Positions 8,748 through 16,700 are shown, numbered from the stretch's first letter. The stretch: 64,000 bases of DNA from Anaerolineae bacterium (GCA_017303635.1 JAFLCG010000012.1:124001-188000); one strand, 5' to 3'. Notes: generated by a model not told the origin, from the letters alone. Translations and numbers: made by a program.

Positions 8748-8834
8748 AGGACTTACGCAAAACAAGGCATCTTGTAGTGGCGCATAGCTGTGCGCCCGTA
8801 TATCGCGTAGCGATTCCGTGACTGCGTAAGTCCT
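8748..8834. mobile_element. MITE-like element, AGGACTTACGCA family, copy 2 (best-preserved ends)
   Basis: 87 nt with perfect 12-nt terminal inverted repeats AGGACTTACGCA / TGCGTAAGTCCT. The interior holds a GTAGTGGCGCATAGCTGTGCGCCC palindrome and CCGTATATCGCG. It is non-coding and lies 18 nt after the response-regulator stop. This copy defines the family. Confidence 0.8.
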
Positions 8835-8849
8835 AATGTTGGTGAAAAT

Positions 8850-8865
8850 CGAAACATTTGTTCCG
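8850..8865. promoter_or_regulatory. LexA-box-like palindrome, copy 1
   Basis: CGAAACATTTGTTCCG, near-palindromic and one mismatch from the Gram-positive LexA/DinR core GAAC-N4-GTTC. The same word family recurs at 24634-24649 and 56511-56526. It lies 15 nt after a MITE end. No intact gene follows within 300 nt. Confidence 0.4.
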
Positions 8866-8902
8866 GTTTGGTCCCTGACCTGTGTTATGCTCAGGCTATG
8901 AC

Positions 8903-8981
8903 AGGAGTTAAGCAAACAGCGCCTTTTGTAGGGGCGCACGGCTGTGCGACCGCCTAACAACCGGCACATCTGCGTAAATCC
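8903..8981. mobile_element. Degenerate MITE-like element, copy 3
   Basis: 79 nt from AGGAGTTAAGCAAA to TGCGTAAATCC, degenerate forms of the AGGACTTACGCA ends, around a GTAGGGGCGCACGGCTGTGCG palindrome. Second MITE within 230 nt. Confidence 0.5.
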
Positions 8982-9324
8982 AATATGAATCAAACCACCT
9001 GTATCCCGACCACCCTCCGAACGCTGCTCCTCCAGGAAGAAGAGGGGAGTGACACAATCTCATCTGGCGGCAGCCTCCCATCCTTCCGCCAGATGTTGTC
9101 AATGGCGTCGCGTGGTGGCAGCCTCCGGCCTTCCCGCCGACAACGCCGCAATGAAGTGGCTGTTCCCGGCTTTCCCGCCATTTCCAATGTCATCAAAGTG
9201 ACGAAACAGCGCCACGCTCCCGTGTTCCCGCCGACCTTGTTGGCGGGAAATTCGCCCTTTCTGACAGGGTGCGCCAACCGGCAAATCACTTCCCTCCGGC
9301 TGAACGCCGTTAGCTGACCGCTCC
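8982..9324. repeat. Non-coding repeat tract shared with 56.7 kb
   Basis: No convincing gene. From about 9105 to 9260 the words GGTGGCAGCCTCC, CTTCCCGCCGACAACGCCGC, TTCCCGGCTTTCCCGCC and CTCCCGTGTTCCCGCCGA occur in the same order as at 56690-56820, so this is one copy of an interspersed repeat about 150 nt long. An open frame crosses it on each strand but shows no family resemblance. Confidence 0.6.
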
Positions 9325-9735
9325 CTACAGCGCCGTCACCTTGATCGGGCGCACCTTCACGACCAACCGCGTCTCCGTGTCCGGCGAACTGCGCGTGTTG
9401 AAGTCGCTGTAGTAAGCCCGCCCGGTGTACTTTCGTGAAAGTGCCTCGATATGTTCTACCCCGCCTTCGGTAGTCATTTCCTCGACCACCCCGCGGATTT
9501 CCAGCCAGTGGAATGGGTTATTCGGGTCCAGCGCCAGCAGTGTGATCTTCGGGTTCTGCCGGATATTCTTCGGCTTCTGTCGTCCGTCTGCCGTATTAAA
9601 ACGGATAAAGTCGCCTTCGTAATCCCACCAGACCACGGTCGATTGCGGTTGACCATCCGGCATCACCGTAGTAGCGACGACATAAATTGGGCGATCCAGT
9701 AAATCCTGATGGGTTTCGGGAATGAGTGCGACCAT
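9325..9735 (-). CDS. PPOX-class split-barrel protein (F420- or FMN-dependent)
   Basis: 136 residues. IYVVATTVMPDGQPQSTVVW, FNTADGRQKPKNIRQNPKIT and LEIRGVVEE are the pyridoxamine 5'-phosphate oxidase-like split-barrel pattern of the TIGR03618 type, which in actinobacteria and Chloroflexota often uses F420. The substrate is unknown. ATG 9735 follows an AGGAG site with 8-nt spacing; a longer frame to 9834 has no such site and would cover the intergenic region. Confidence 0.85.
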   Translation of the reverse strand: MVALIPETHQDLLDRPIYVVATTVMPDGQPQSTVVWWDYEGDFIRFNTADGRQKPKNIRQNPKITLLALDPNNPFHWLEIRGVVEEMTTEGGVEHIEALSRKYTGRAYYSDFNTRSSPDTETRLVVKVRPIKVTAL

Positions 9736-9826
9736 GGGGTTCAATCTCCTGGGATATAGATGACAGTGACGGTCTGATAGATGAGGTGTACAGGGGCAGG
9801 TCTTACAAACGGCCAATCTGAATTGC

Positions 9827-9856
9827 TTGACCATTTCCAGAAGCCTGCCCTATAAT
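9827..9856 (+). promoter_or_regulatory. Sigma-70-type promoter for the FHA-thioredoxin gene
   Basis: TTGACC at 9827-9832 and TATAAT at 9851-9856 with an 18-nt spacer, a near-consensus housekeeping promoter. The predicted start is about 9863, leaving a short leader with GGAG before the start codon at 9881/9887. Confidence 0.75.
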
Positions 9857-9886
9857 CACCCTAACTTGGAGTAAAGTGGATTGCCG

Positions 9887-10831
9887 ATGGATACACCTGC
9901 CGAACAGTCCATACGCTATCTCACGGTGGAAGCCACCGGGCAGCGTGCGCTGCTTGATCCTGTTCTGGAAAGCCATCCGGTTTTCCTGATTGGGAGCGAT
10001 CCGCGTAGCCACCTGCAGTTAATCGACCCGCAAATTGCGCCATCTCATGCGGTGATTTCCCGGCGTGGCGATACGCTGGCAATTGCTCCGCGCTTTCCCT
10101 CGCTTACGGTTTTGGTCAATGGCCGCCCGCTGCGCGGTGCTGTCCCCCTGACCCCTGCTGATACGGTGCAGATTGGCAGCACCAGCCTGCGTTTTGGTCA
10201 GCAGGTGATGGCCCTCCCGGCGGGCAGCATACCCCAGGTGCGGACGCCTTCGGCACCCGTTGTCCCTCAGTCTCTCGATCGGCTGCCGCTCCGCCCAGCT
10301 TTAGCCCTCTCTGCGCCCACGCCCGCTGCCAGCATCCCGGGAGACATTTACTTTCCGCAGTCGAAAGCCGCCTCCACTGGGGGCCTCAGCGGTGCTTTCC
10401 TCGGTGTCTTGACCGTCCTGGGCATTGTGATCGCGCTCGGTTTTGCCATCGTGCAGAATACACCCGGTTTTCTGACGCCCGCGCTGGCAGGGGAGGCCGT
10501 CAACCCCTTCGCCTTCAGGGATGGTAATATCACCGTCCTCATGTTTGACGCCGAGTGGTGAATATACTGTAAGCAACAGAAGCCTGTCGTGGACAGGCTC
10601 GCACGAGACTACCGCGGGGATGCTTACGTCCGCTTCATTGATATTGATGACCCGCGCAACAGCGGTCTGGTCAATACCTATGGGGCCTTCTCCATCCCCT
10701 TGATGGTCATCATGAATGACCAGGGTGAAGTGGTCTATACCTTCCGCGGCCTCACCCCGGAAGCCACCCTCCGCGCCGCCTTCGACGCCGCCCTCACTGA
10801 ATCTACCGGCACGGGTAGCACCGTTCGGTAG
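9887..10831 (+). CDS. FHA-TM-thioredoxin-like protein with in-frame UGA at the first redox Cys (candidate selenoprotein)
   Basis: Read through TGA 10559-10561, the frame is open for 314 residues. The N-terminal FHA domain spans about 5-105 (VFLIGSDPRSHLQL, PSHAVISRRGD, VLVNGRPL), followed by a Pro-rich linker, one transmembrane helix near 165-190, then a thioredoxin-fold domain. The text before the stop is ITVLMFDAEW and after it IYCKQQKPVVDRLARDY, so TGA replaces the first Cys of a WCxxC motif (W-U-I-Y-C-K). The thioredoxin fold then continues with the cis-Pro region YGAFSIPLMVIM. A perfect hairpin follows the UGA (10581-10599). Known UxxC thioredoxin-like selenoproteins support selenocysteine; the alternatives are a nonsense mutation or a sequencing error. 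TTG 9881 is an alternative start. A strong promoter lies at 9827-9856. FHA domains bind phosphothreonine, so the membrane-anchored reductase may be tied to Ser/Thr kinase signalling (inference). Confidence 0.72.
10581..10599 (+). promoter_or_regulatory. SECIS-like hairpin just after the in-frame UGA
   Basis: AGCCTGTC-GTG-GACAGGCT: an 8-bp perfect stem with a 3-nt loop that begins with G. The loop starts 27 nt after the UGA. This matches the general bacterial SECIS rules (upper stem 4-16 bp, small loop with G in the first two positions, loop 16-37 nt after UGA). It lies inside the coding sequence, as bacterial SECIS elements do. Confidence 0.6.
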
Positions 10832-10965
10832 GGCAGCCAGCTACGAGCTTCCAGCAGCCAGCCAGATTGTTTGATTCCGCGACATAGCTTGCAATTTCCG
10901 GGCTGGTGGCTCCGTATATATCGTTTTCATCCCTTCGATTGTTGGATTAGTCTAGTCGTAACTTC

Positions 10966-11991
10966 ATGAACGCACCCAAAAAGCGCAAGAGCAGCATGAG
11001 ATCTGCAATTCTGTGGACTTTGTTTGTGATTCTATGCACTCTTGGACTTTACCTAGCCGTGCTATGGTTCATATTCTACGGCGGATTCAAATCGCGCATA
11101 CCGGGATTTTATGATATTGGCGAATCTAATCTTTGGAATCGAGATAATGTCGGCTATTTCCTCAATGCTTTGCTTCCTGATGAAATTCAAGACTTCACCG
11201 TACAAGGGGAAATGGGTCAATTGGGTTCATATGGCTTTCTGCCAACGCTTTCTTTTTCGTTTACGGCCTCCCCTGATGTTGCTGAGGCATTCGTGAGCCA
11301 TTTTTGTGATGGTGTTCTCTACGCCGGATTTGACCCATTCAATTCAATCAATAGTTCAGTTCCTACATCGAATTCCATCCTTGTGCGCGGCAATGGTACG
11401 ATTCACTACGCTTCGTCAAAGAATGTGCCAGCCAGTACCAAAGGCAATCGATGTGTACGACGTGACGAGCGGGTAGGCCCGCATGCTCATTGGCTCGAAG
11501 AATTTGTACTCGACACCGGTAATCCTGACCGATACATGATTTCATATAACCTGGCATATGACCCTGACAACCCCGTTGCAGAGACGCGCTATCCTCGCGC
11601 CGAAGTCATCACCCCACTAGGTGATCGTTTCCGGCTTTATGTGACTGGCTTCAGTATGGTCGGTTCGACTTATTTTCTACGCTATCCCACCATTTGTATG
11701 GAAACACGCGGATCGGTGTACATATGGGATAACTTTGCAATGAATCCAGATATCATGAAGCCTTTTACTGATGCAACGATGGCGATCTCGATTGATGACC
11801 TTGAGCAACCGCCTGCTATTATCAGTGGCCGTTGGCTATCGCTTCGTCCGGCTGATAGTGACAGTACCGATTTCTGGCAATACTGTCTCACTGAAGATTG
11901 GGAACCCGGCACCCATACCATGAAACTGATCGTGACCCCGCCAACGGGGGAGAGCGCCAATTTCGAGTGGACGTTTGTAGTACCTGACTAA
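10966..11991 (+). CDS. Membrane-anchored protein of an unrecognised family (paralog at 55438-56406)
   Basis: 341 residues. A basic start (MNAPKKRKSSMRS) is followed by one transmembrane helix (about 13-36) and a long outside domain. No known family recognised. It shares a distinctive block with the protein at 55438-56406: SFTASPD...CDGVLYAGFDPFNSI here and TFSASSS...CDNVFFSGYDPFNTI there, then GNRC, then a C-terminal beta-rich region with a conserved Cys. Base composition is clearly AT-richer than the neighbours, suggesting later arrival. Conserved Cys residues would suit disulfides outside the membrane. Confidence 0.7.
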   Translation: MNAPKKRKSSMRSAILWTLFVILCTLGLYLAVLWFIFYGGFKSRIPGFYDIGESNLWNRDNVGYFLNALLPDEIQDFTVQGEMGQLGSYGFLPTLSFSFTASPDVAEAFVSHFCDGVLYAGFDPFNSINSSVPTSNSILVRGNGTIHYASSKNVPASTKGNRCVRRDERVGPHAHWLEEFVLDTGNPDRYMISYNLAYDPDNPVAETRYPRAEVITPLGDRFRLYVTGFSMVGSTYFLRYPTICMETRGSVYIWDNFAMNPDIMKPFTDATMAISIDDLEQPPAIISGRWLSLRPADSDSTDFWQYCLTEDWEPGTHTMKLIVTPPTGESANFEWTFVVPD

Positions 11992-12090
11992 ATATCATTT
12001 CTTCGTACTTGCTGAGTTTCCCTTGAGATTGAGCAGGCCATTCGCTATCAACCATCAGCCTTCTTGACTGAGAACTGTGAACTGCCCACT

Positions 12091-13023
12091 GTGAACGCAT
12101 ATCCCCATATCCCCATCCTTGTCCAACCCATCCTGGACTACCTGCTGCCCGCCGAGCGCGTGATTGACGGTACCCTCGGCGCAGGTGGACACAGCGCCGC
12201 CTTGCTGGAAGCCGGAGCCAAAGAACTCCTCGGCCTCGACCTCGACCCGATGGCACTGGAGATCGCCCGTGAACGGCTCGCCCCCTTTGGCGACCGCGCA
12301 CATTGCGTCCACGCTAGCTATGCGGCCATGACCGACGAAGCCGCTCGGCTCGGCTGGGATGGCGTGGATGGCATCCTGCTCGACCTCGGCATCTCCTCCA
12401 TGCAGATCGACCGCCCGGAGCGGGGCTTTGCCTTCATGCAGGATGGCCCGCTGGATATGCGCTTTGACACCTTGGAGAATCCGTTGACAGCAGCCGTCAT
12501 CGTCAACAAGTACGATGAACGGGTCATTGCGGACATCCTCTACAACTTCGGGGAAGAATCCCAGTCACGCAGGATCGCCCGCGCCATCGTCGCCCGCCGA
12601 CCCCATCACACCACCTTCGACCTGGTTGCAGCCATTGAGTCGGTCATGCCGCGCCGCCGCACGGATAAAATCCACCCGGCGACGCGCACCTTTCAGGCAT
12701 TACGGATGGCGGTCAACGATGAGTTAGGGGTGATCGAGCGGGCGCTCCCGGCAGCCATCGACCTGCTGCGACCGGGCGGCAAGCTGGCGGTCATCAGCTT
12801 TCATAGCTTGGAGGATCGGCTGGTCAAGCAGGCCTTCAAGCTCGCCAGCACCGATTGCATCTGCCCGCCCAAGATGCCGGTCTGCATCTGCGGGCATCAT
12901 GCCAGCGTCCGCCCGCTGACCCATAAACCTCTCATCGCGGACGAGGCCGAAATTGCCCTCAATCCCCGCAGCCGCAGCGCCAAGCTCCGTGTGGTGGAAC
13001 GATTGGCTGTAGGGGCGGACTAA
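12091..13023 (+). CDS. rsmH: 16S rRNA (cytosine1402-N4)-methyltransferase
   Basis: 310 residues from GTG 12091. The motifs are VIDGTLGAGGHSAALLE (AdoMet), LGLDLDPMAL, ILLDLGISSMQID, GPLDMRFD, TFQALRMAVNDEL and LAVISFHSLEDRLVK. It methylates C1402 of 16S rRNA in the decoding centre. A frame to TTG 12064 exists, but its N-terminus would be coded by the TGTGAACTG-type repeat; the family normally starts just before HIPVL (here YPHIPILVQP). The final residues VGAD and the stop come from a GTAGGGGCGG palindromic repeat. Unlike most bacteria, no mraZ, ftsL or ftsI neighbours are present. Confidence 0.95.
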   Translation: MNAYPHIPILVQPILDYLLPAERVIDGTLGAGGHSAALLEAGAKELLGLDLDPMALEIARERLAPFGDRAHCVHASYAAMTDEAARLGWDGVDGILLDLGISSMQIDRPERGFAFMQDGPLDMRFDTLENPLTAAVIVNKYDERVIADILYNFGEESQSRRIARAIVARRPHHTTFDLVAAIESVMPRRRTDKIHPATRTFQALRMAVNDELGVIERALPAAIDLLRPGGKLAVISFHSLEDRLVKQAFKLASTDCICPPKMPVCICGHHASVRPLTHKPLIADEAEIALNPRSRSAKLRVVERLAVGAD

Positions 13024-13050
13024 CGCCGTCTGCGGCAGCATGTCCGCCCG
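13009..13050. repeat. GTAGGGGCG palindromic repeat over the rsmH stop
   Basis: GTAGGGGCGGACTAACGCC...TGTCCGCCCG, an imperfect palindrome that supplies the last codons and stop of rsmH and could fold as a terminator between the convergent rsmH and pheT. Confidence 0.6.
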
Positions 13051-13055
13051 TTGCA

Positions 13056-15635
13056 TTATGCTCTTAACTTCGCGCCCAACTCCCGTTCCACTGTCTTGAC
13101 GATTTTCTGATGCACCGTCGCCACCTCTTTATCGGTCAGCGTGCGGTCATCCGCCCGGTAGACCAGACTGTAAGCGAGGCTCTTGTGACCCTCTGGAATG
13201 GGATCGCCCCGGTACACGTCGAACAGCGTCAACCCCTTCAGTAGATCGCCCCCCGCCTTGCGGATGACCGCCTCTACGCGGGCGGCTTCGACCTCGTCGT
13301 TCATCACCAGTGCGATGTCCTGCAGCACCGGCGGGGTGTTGGTCAGCGCCTTGACCGGGTAATTGGCATTCACATCTGCCAGCAGCCCGTCCAGGTCGAA
13401 CTCGCCCACGTACAGCGGCGCACTTTCCCACTCGATCTGCCGAGCAACCACCGGATGCAGTTCACCGAAGTCGCCCAGGTGCTGCCCGTTGACGAACACG
13501 CTGGCAGAACGCCCCGGATGCAGGGACGGATGGCTCGACCGGCGGTACTGGGCGTTCTGGATGTGCAGCCCGTTCAACAGGCCTTCCACCATCGCCTTGA
13601 GATCAAAGAAGTCGACGGGTGCATCGGGTTCATCCTGGGTCCAGCCGGTTGCCCGCCGCGCCCCGGTGATCAGTAGCCCCAGCCGCCGGTATTCATCGGG
13701 CAGCTTGGCATCCTCTCGCTTGAAGTACACCTGCCCGATCTCAAACAACTGCTGCCGGGTGACCGTCCGCTGATTGGTCAGTGCATTGTCGATCAGGCTC
13801 CCCAGCAGGGTATGCCGCATCGCTGCCCGATCTGGCGTCAGCGGGTTCGCCAGTTCGACATAAGAACCTGCATCCCACAGACGGTCATGATCGCGCTCCT
13901 CCTCTCCCCTCGGGAGAGGGGGCTGAGGGGTGAGGGCAGCCTCGCGCTCCGGTGTGGTCAATCGGTAGCTGATGGTTTCCCGTAGTCCCAGCGCCACCAG
14001 CACATCGCGGGCGCGTTCTTCCCGTTCCAGCGCCGTATTGGCCCACTGGGGGGGCATCTCATCGGCGATGATGGTGTCGTACATCCGGTCATAGCCGTAG
14101 ATGCGGGCGATTTCCTCGATCAAATCCGCGCGCCCGACCACACCGCTGCCGATGTCCATCCGGTATTCCGGCGCGATGACGTGCAGCACATCGTTCTTGA
14201 CCTCAGCCTTAAATTCCAGCCACCACAGGATGTCCAGAATTTGCTCGATGCTGATCTCAATGCCCAGCAGGCGCTTGATCTCCTTGATGGGCAGATCGAC
14301 CTGCGCCGGTTGTACCGGGCGCGGATACTGGTCAATCACGCCTTGTGCGATGCTGCCGCCGCCCGTCTGTCGCATTAGTTCAATCCCGCGCTTGACGCCC
14401 AGGATCGACTGGCTGGGATGCACACCCCGGCTGAAGCGCAGCCCGGCATCCGTGTTGACTTTCTGGCTCTGCATGGTGCGCCGGATGTTGATGAAGTTCC
14501 AGTTCGCTGCTTCCAGCAGGACGTTGGTGGTGCTGTCGCTGATCTCGGTTTCCGCTCCGCCGATCACCCCGCCCAGGCTCAGCACACCCTGGGTATCGCA
14601 CACCAGAATGTTGTGCGGTTCCAGTTCGCGGGTCTTCTCGTCCAGCGTATCCAGTGTCTCACCGGGTTTGGGTAGCCGCGTGATGATGGTTGGAGTCTTC
14701 TTACCCGCCCGCGCCTTGAGCTTGTCGTAGTCGAAGGCGTGCAGCGGCTGCCCGATCTCGAAGGTGATATAGTTGGTCACGTCGACGATGTTGTTGATTG
14801 GGCGCTGCCCGACCAGCCGCAGCCGATACTGCATCCAGCGCGGTGCGGGTTGAATCTTCGTGTTTCGCAGCAGCGTGAGCGTGAAGCGCGGGTTGAGTTC
14901 CGGCTCCTGAATCTCAATCGCCACCTCACCCTCGATAGTTGACCCCTCGGCCACCATCTCGAACGACGGATAGCGCACCGGCTTACCCAGCAGCGCGGCC
15001 ACTTCCCGCGCCACACCGAGGATGCTGTAGCACCTCGCCAGGTTGGGCGTCAGTTCGATGTTGAACAGCACATCCCCCAGCACATCCTGTAAAGGGGTGC
15101 CAGCCGGTTTGCCGGGGTCATCCAGCAGGATGATCCCCTCATGGTCTTCGTAGATGCCCAGTTCTTTTTCCGAGCAGACCATGCAGCGGTTGGGGATGCC
15201 GCGCAGCTTCTTCTCCTTCAGGATCATGCGCTGAAGCGTTTCGCTGTGTCCGTCCCAGACTTCCGCGCCTTCTTTGGCAAAAGCCGTCCACAATGGCTTT
15301 TCAAGCGGCCCCTTGCCCCGGTACTCGAACAGATTCGGCGCGCCGGTGACGGTTTGCTCCAGTTCTGTCCCGCCGTAATCGACCATCGCCAGCACCAGCC
15401 GATCCGCGTCTGGGTGGGGCTTCACCTCACGGATCGCCCCCAGCACGATCTTCTCCCGATCCCACACCAGATGGTCGGATTTGGGGAAGCGCACGCCTTC
15501 CACCTTCCCCTGCGGGATGCCGATGTAGGTCAGGCTGCCGACTTCCAACCCAGCCAGTGTCAGGCGCTCCGCCAGCAGTTCCGGCGGGATGTCAATCTCT
15601 ACGAATTCCTTCAGCCACGAGAGTGGTACGAGCAT
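13056..15635 (-). CDS. pheT: Phenylalanyl-tRNA synthetase beta subunit
   Basis: 859 residues, full family length. It opens with MLVPLSWLKEFVEIDIPPEL, then a tRNA-binding OB domain (about 45-200), B3/B4 editing domain (about 250-420), B5 domain and a C-terminal ferredoxin-like anticodon-binding domain (ALTNTPPVLQDIALVMNDEV, FDVYRGDPIPEGHKSLAYSL). With PheS it forms the (alpha-beta)2 synthetase and edits mischarged Tyr. Near residues 567-577 there is an insert coded by an interspersed repeat (see 13901-13936). It lies about 2.9 kb downstream of pheS with other genes in between, rather than adjacent. Confidence 0.97.
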   Translation of the reverse strand: MLVPLSWLKEFVEIDIPPELLAERLTLAGLEVGSLTYIGIPQGKVEGVRFPKSDHLVWDREKIVLGAIREVKPHPDADRLVLAMVDYGGTELEQTVTGAPNLFEYRGKGPLEKPLWTAFAKEGAEVWDGHSETLQRMILKEKKLRGIPNRCMVCSEKELGIYEDHEGIILLDDPGKPAGTPLQDVLGDVLFNIELTPNLARCYSILGVAREVAALLGKPVRYPSFEMVAEGSTIEGEVAIEIQEPELNPRFTLTLLRNTKIQPAPRWMQYRLRLVGQRPINNIVDVTNYITFEIGQPLHAFDYDKLKARAGKKTPTIITRLPKPGETLDTLDEKTRELEPHNILVCDTQGVLSLGGVIGGAETEISDSTTNVLLEAANWNFINIRRTMQSQKVNTDAGLRFSRGVHPSQSILGVKRGIELMRQTGGGSIAQGVIDQYPRPVQPAQVDLPIKEIKRLLGIEISIEQILDILWWLEFKAEVKNDVLHVIAPEYRMDIGSGVVGRADLIEEIARIYGYDRMYDTIIADEMPPQWANTALEREERARDVLVALGLRETISYRLTTPEREAALTPQPPLPRGEEERDHDRLWDAGSYVELANPLTPDRAAMRHTLLGSLIDNALTNQRTVTRQQLFEIGQVYFKREDAKLPDEYRRLGLLITGARRATGWTQDEPDAPVDFFDLKAMVEGLLNGLHIQNAQYRRSSHPSLHPGRSASVFVNGQHLGDFGELHPVVARQIEWESAPLYVGEFDLDGLLADVNANYPVKALTNTPPVLQDIALVMNDEVEAARVEAVIRKAGGDLLKGLTLFDVYRGDPIPEGHKSLAYSLVYRADDRTLTDKEVATVHQKIVKTVERELGAKLRA
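13901..13936. repeat. CTCTCCC...GAGAGGGG...GTGAGGG repeat inside pheT
   Basis: CCTCTCCCCTCGGGAGAGG followed by GGGCTGAGGGGTGAGGG. In frame within pheT it codes ALTPQPPLPRGEEE. The same element in HAD (23805-23868) codes ALTPSPSPERR in the same reading phase. Other copies lie at 16741-16815, 53284-53362, 54221-54311 and 59362-59402. Confidence 0.75.
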
Positions 15636-15696
15636 ACAGAATAGTCCTTAGTCGATAGTCAAAAGCGGATAGTCGATAACCAATGGCGTATCACCG

Positions 15697-16659
15697 TTAG
15701 ATATTGCGTAGTCGAGCGATTCGCGGACGAAATACCTTATCCATCCGAATGGCAACGTCAATCATCTCATCTTGTAGCGATGCCCATGAATCTTCATCGT
15801 ACATGTTTCCAGTCTCAAATCGCTTCAAAATTCTTGATGCGCGTCTGCCATCAAGCCTTTGCCAATGAAGCGAGTCTTCCATTTCATCCTCAATAGCGTT
15901 CTGTTCTTCGAACAGAATATCAAAAATGGCTTTGTTCCGTTCACGATCTAAAGTGTCAATATAGATCTCGACACGAGCTCCATCTTTCAGGATAAGGCAG
16001 TTGAGTTCAATACCAGCTATTCCGATCCCAATACCTAGGGCTGGTTCGATGCTGGCTGACTTATTGGCGAATAGTTTTGTCTTGGTTTGAGCCCGATTGA
16101 CGAACAGCGTCCAGAATTCAAGACGTCTACGGTCACGTTCTAGGAACTCCCGTGTAGCTAGTTCCTTTTTAGTGCTGCCTATTTCAGAGAGCTGTGAGTC
16201 AGGTTGAGCAAGTACCGAAAATAATGGTGCATATGGTGAATTTTCGATCCGAATTGCTTCTATCTTGACCAGATAAAAGGAGGCATTATCACCAGTGTTC
16301 TCATTAAGCCAGTTGATGACTTGCTCATGTTCAGTTCTCTGTTCCGTTGTGATCCATATGGCGGTATGTGCGTCGAGATTGACGAGGTAGGTGAGGACCT
16401 TGCCCAAATGATCGTGATCGGTTCTTTCAAGCTGGTTTTCGATGATGACGCGGTTTCCATCACCATCCTGACAAAGCAGATCAACCTTGAAGTCGCCCAC
16501 TCTTTTCTCACGTTCCAGCACCGTTAGCTCGACACCTAGACGTTCTGATAACGCCTCGATGTTTTGCTCAAGCCATGCGGTGAAGTCCAACGCTTCATGC
16601 CGGAATGCTTGACGCACAGGTACCACTTCGATTTTTCCGATGTTTCGATCTACCATCAC
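15697..16659 (-). CDS. PD-(D/E)XK nuclease-like protein with C-terminal DUF4268
   Basis: 320 residues. The N-terminal part has the restriction-endonuclease-like core: FKVDLLCQD with Asp near 60, then RVIIENQLERTDHDHLGKVL, which replaces the usual ExK by ENQ, a form common in this family. It continues LVNLDAHTAIWITTEQRTEH. The C-terminal 140 residues (REFLERDRRRLEFWTLFVNR to the end) match DUF4268. Such proteins are usually in defence or mobile contexts; the substrate is not proven. Lower GC than flanks. It lies between pheS and pheT. Confidence 0.75.
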   Translation of the reverse strand: MMVDRNIGKIEVVPVRQAFRHEALDFTAWLEQNIEALSERLGVELTVLEREKRVGDFKVDLLCQDGDGNRVIIENQLERTDHDHLGKVLTYLVNLDAHTAIWITTEQRTEHEQVINWLNENTGDNASFYLVKIEAIRIENSPYAPLFSVLAQPDSQLSEIGSTKKELATREFLERDRRRLEFWTLFVNRAQTKTKLFANKSASIEPALGIGIGIAGIELNCLILKDGARVEIYIDTLDRERNKAIFDILFEEQNAIEDEMEDSLHWQRLDGRRASRILKRFETGNMYDEDSWASLQDEMIDVAIRMDKVFRPRIARLRNI

Positions 16660-16700
16660 GATACCTTAACCTTCGCGTCCTTGAATCTCTGTGCGTTCCA

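Noticed and set aside
8748..8981. CRISPR-like spacing of repeated palindromes
   Set aside because: Copies are not regularly spaced, have no unique spacers of equal length, and no cas genes are present.
8985..9317. Plus- and minus-strand frames in the 9.0-9.3 kb gap
   Set aside because: They are coded by repeat DNA shared with 56.7 kb and lack any recognisable domain.
9887..10561. FHA protein ending at TGA 10559 as a complete gene
   Set aside because: The frame continues perfectly into the rest of a thioredoxin domain and the stop replaces the redox Cys; a hairpin follows. Treated as one gene.
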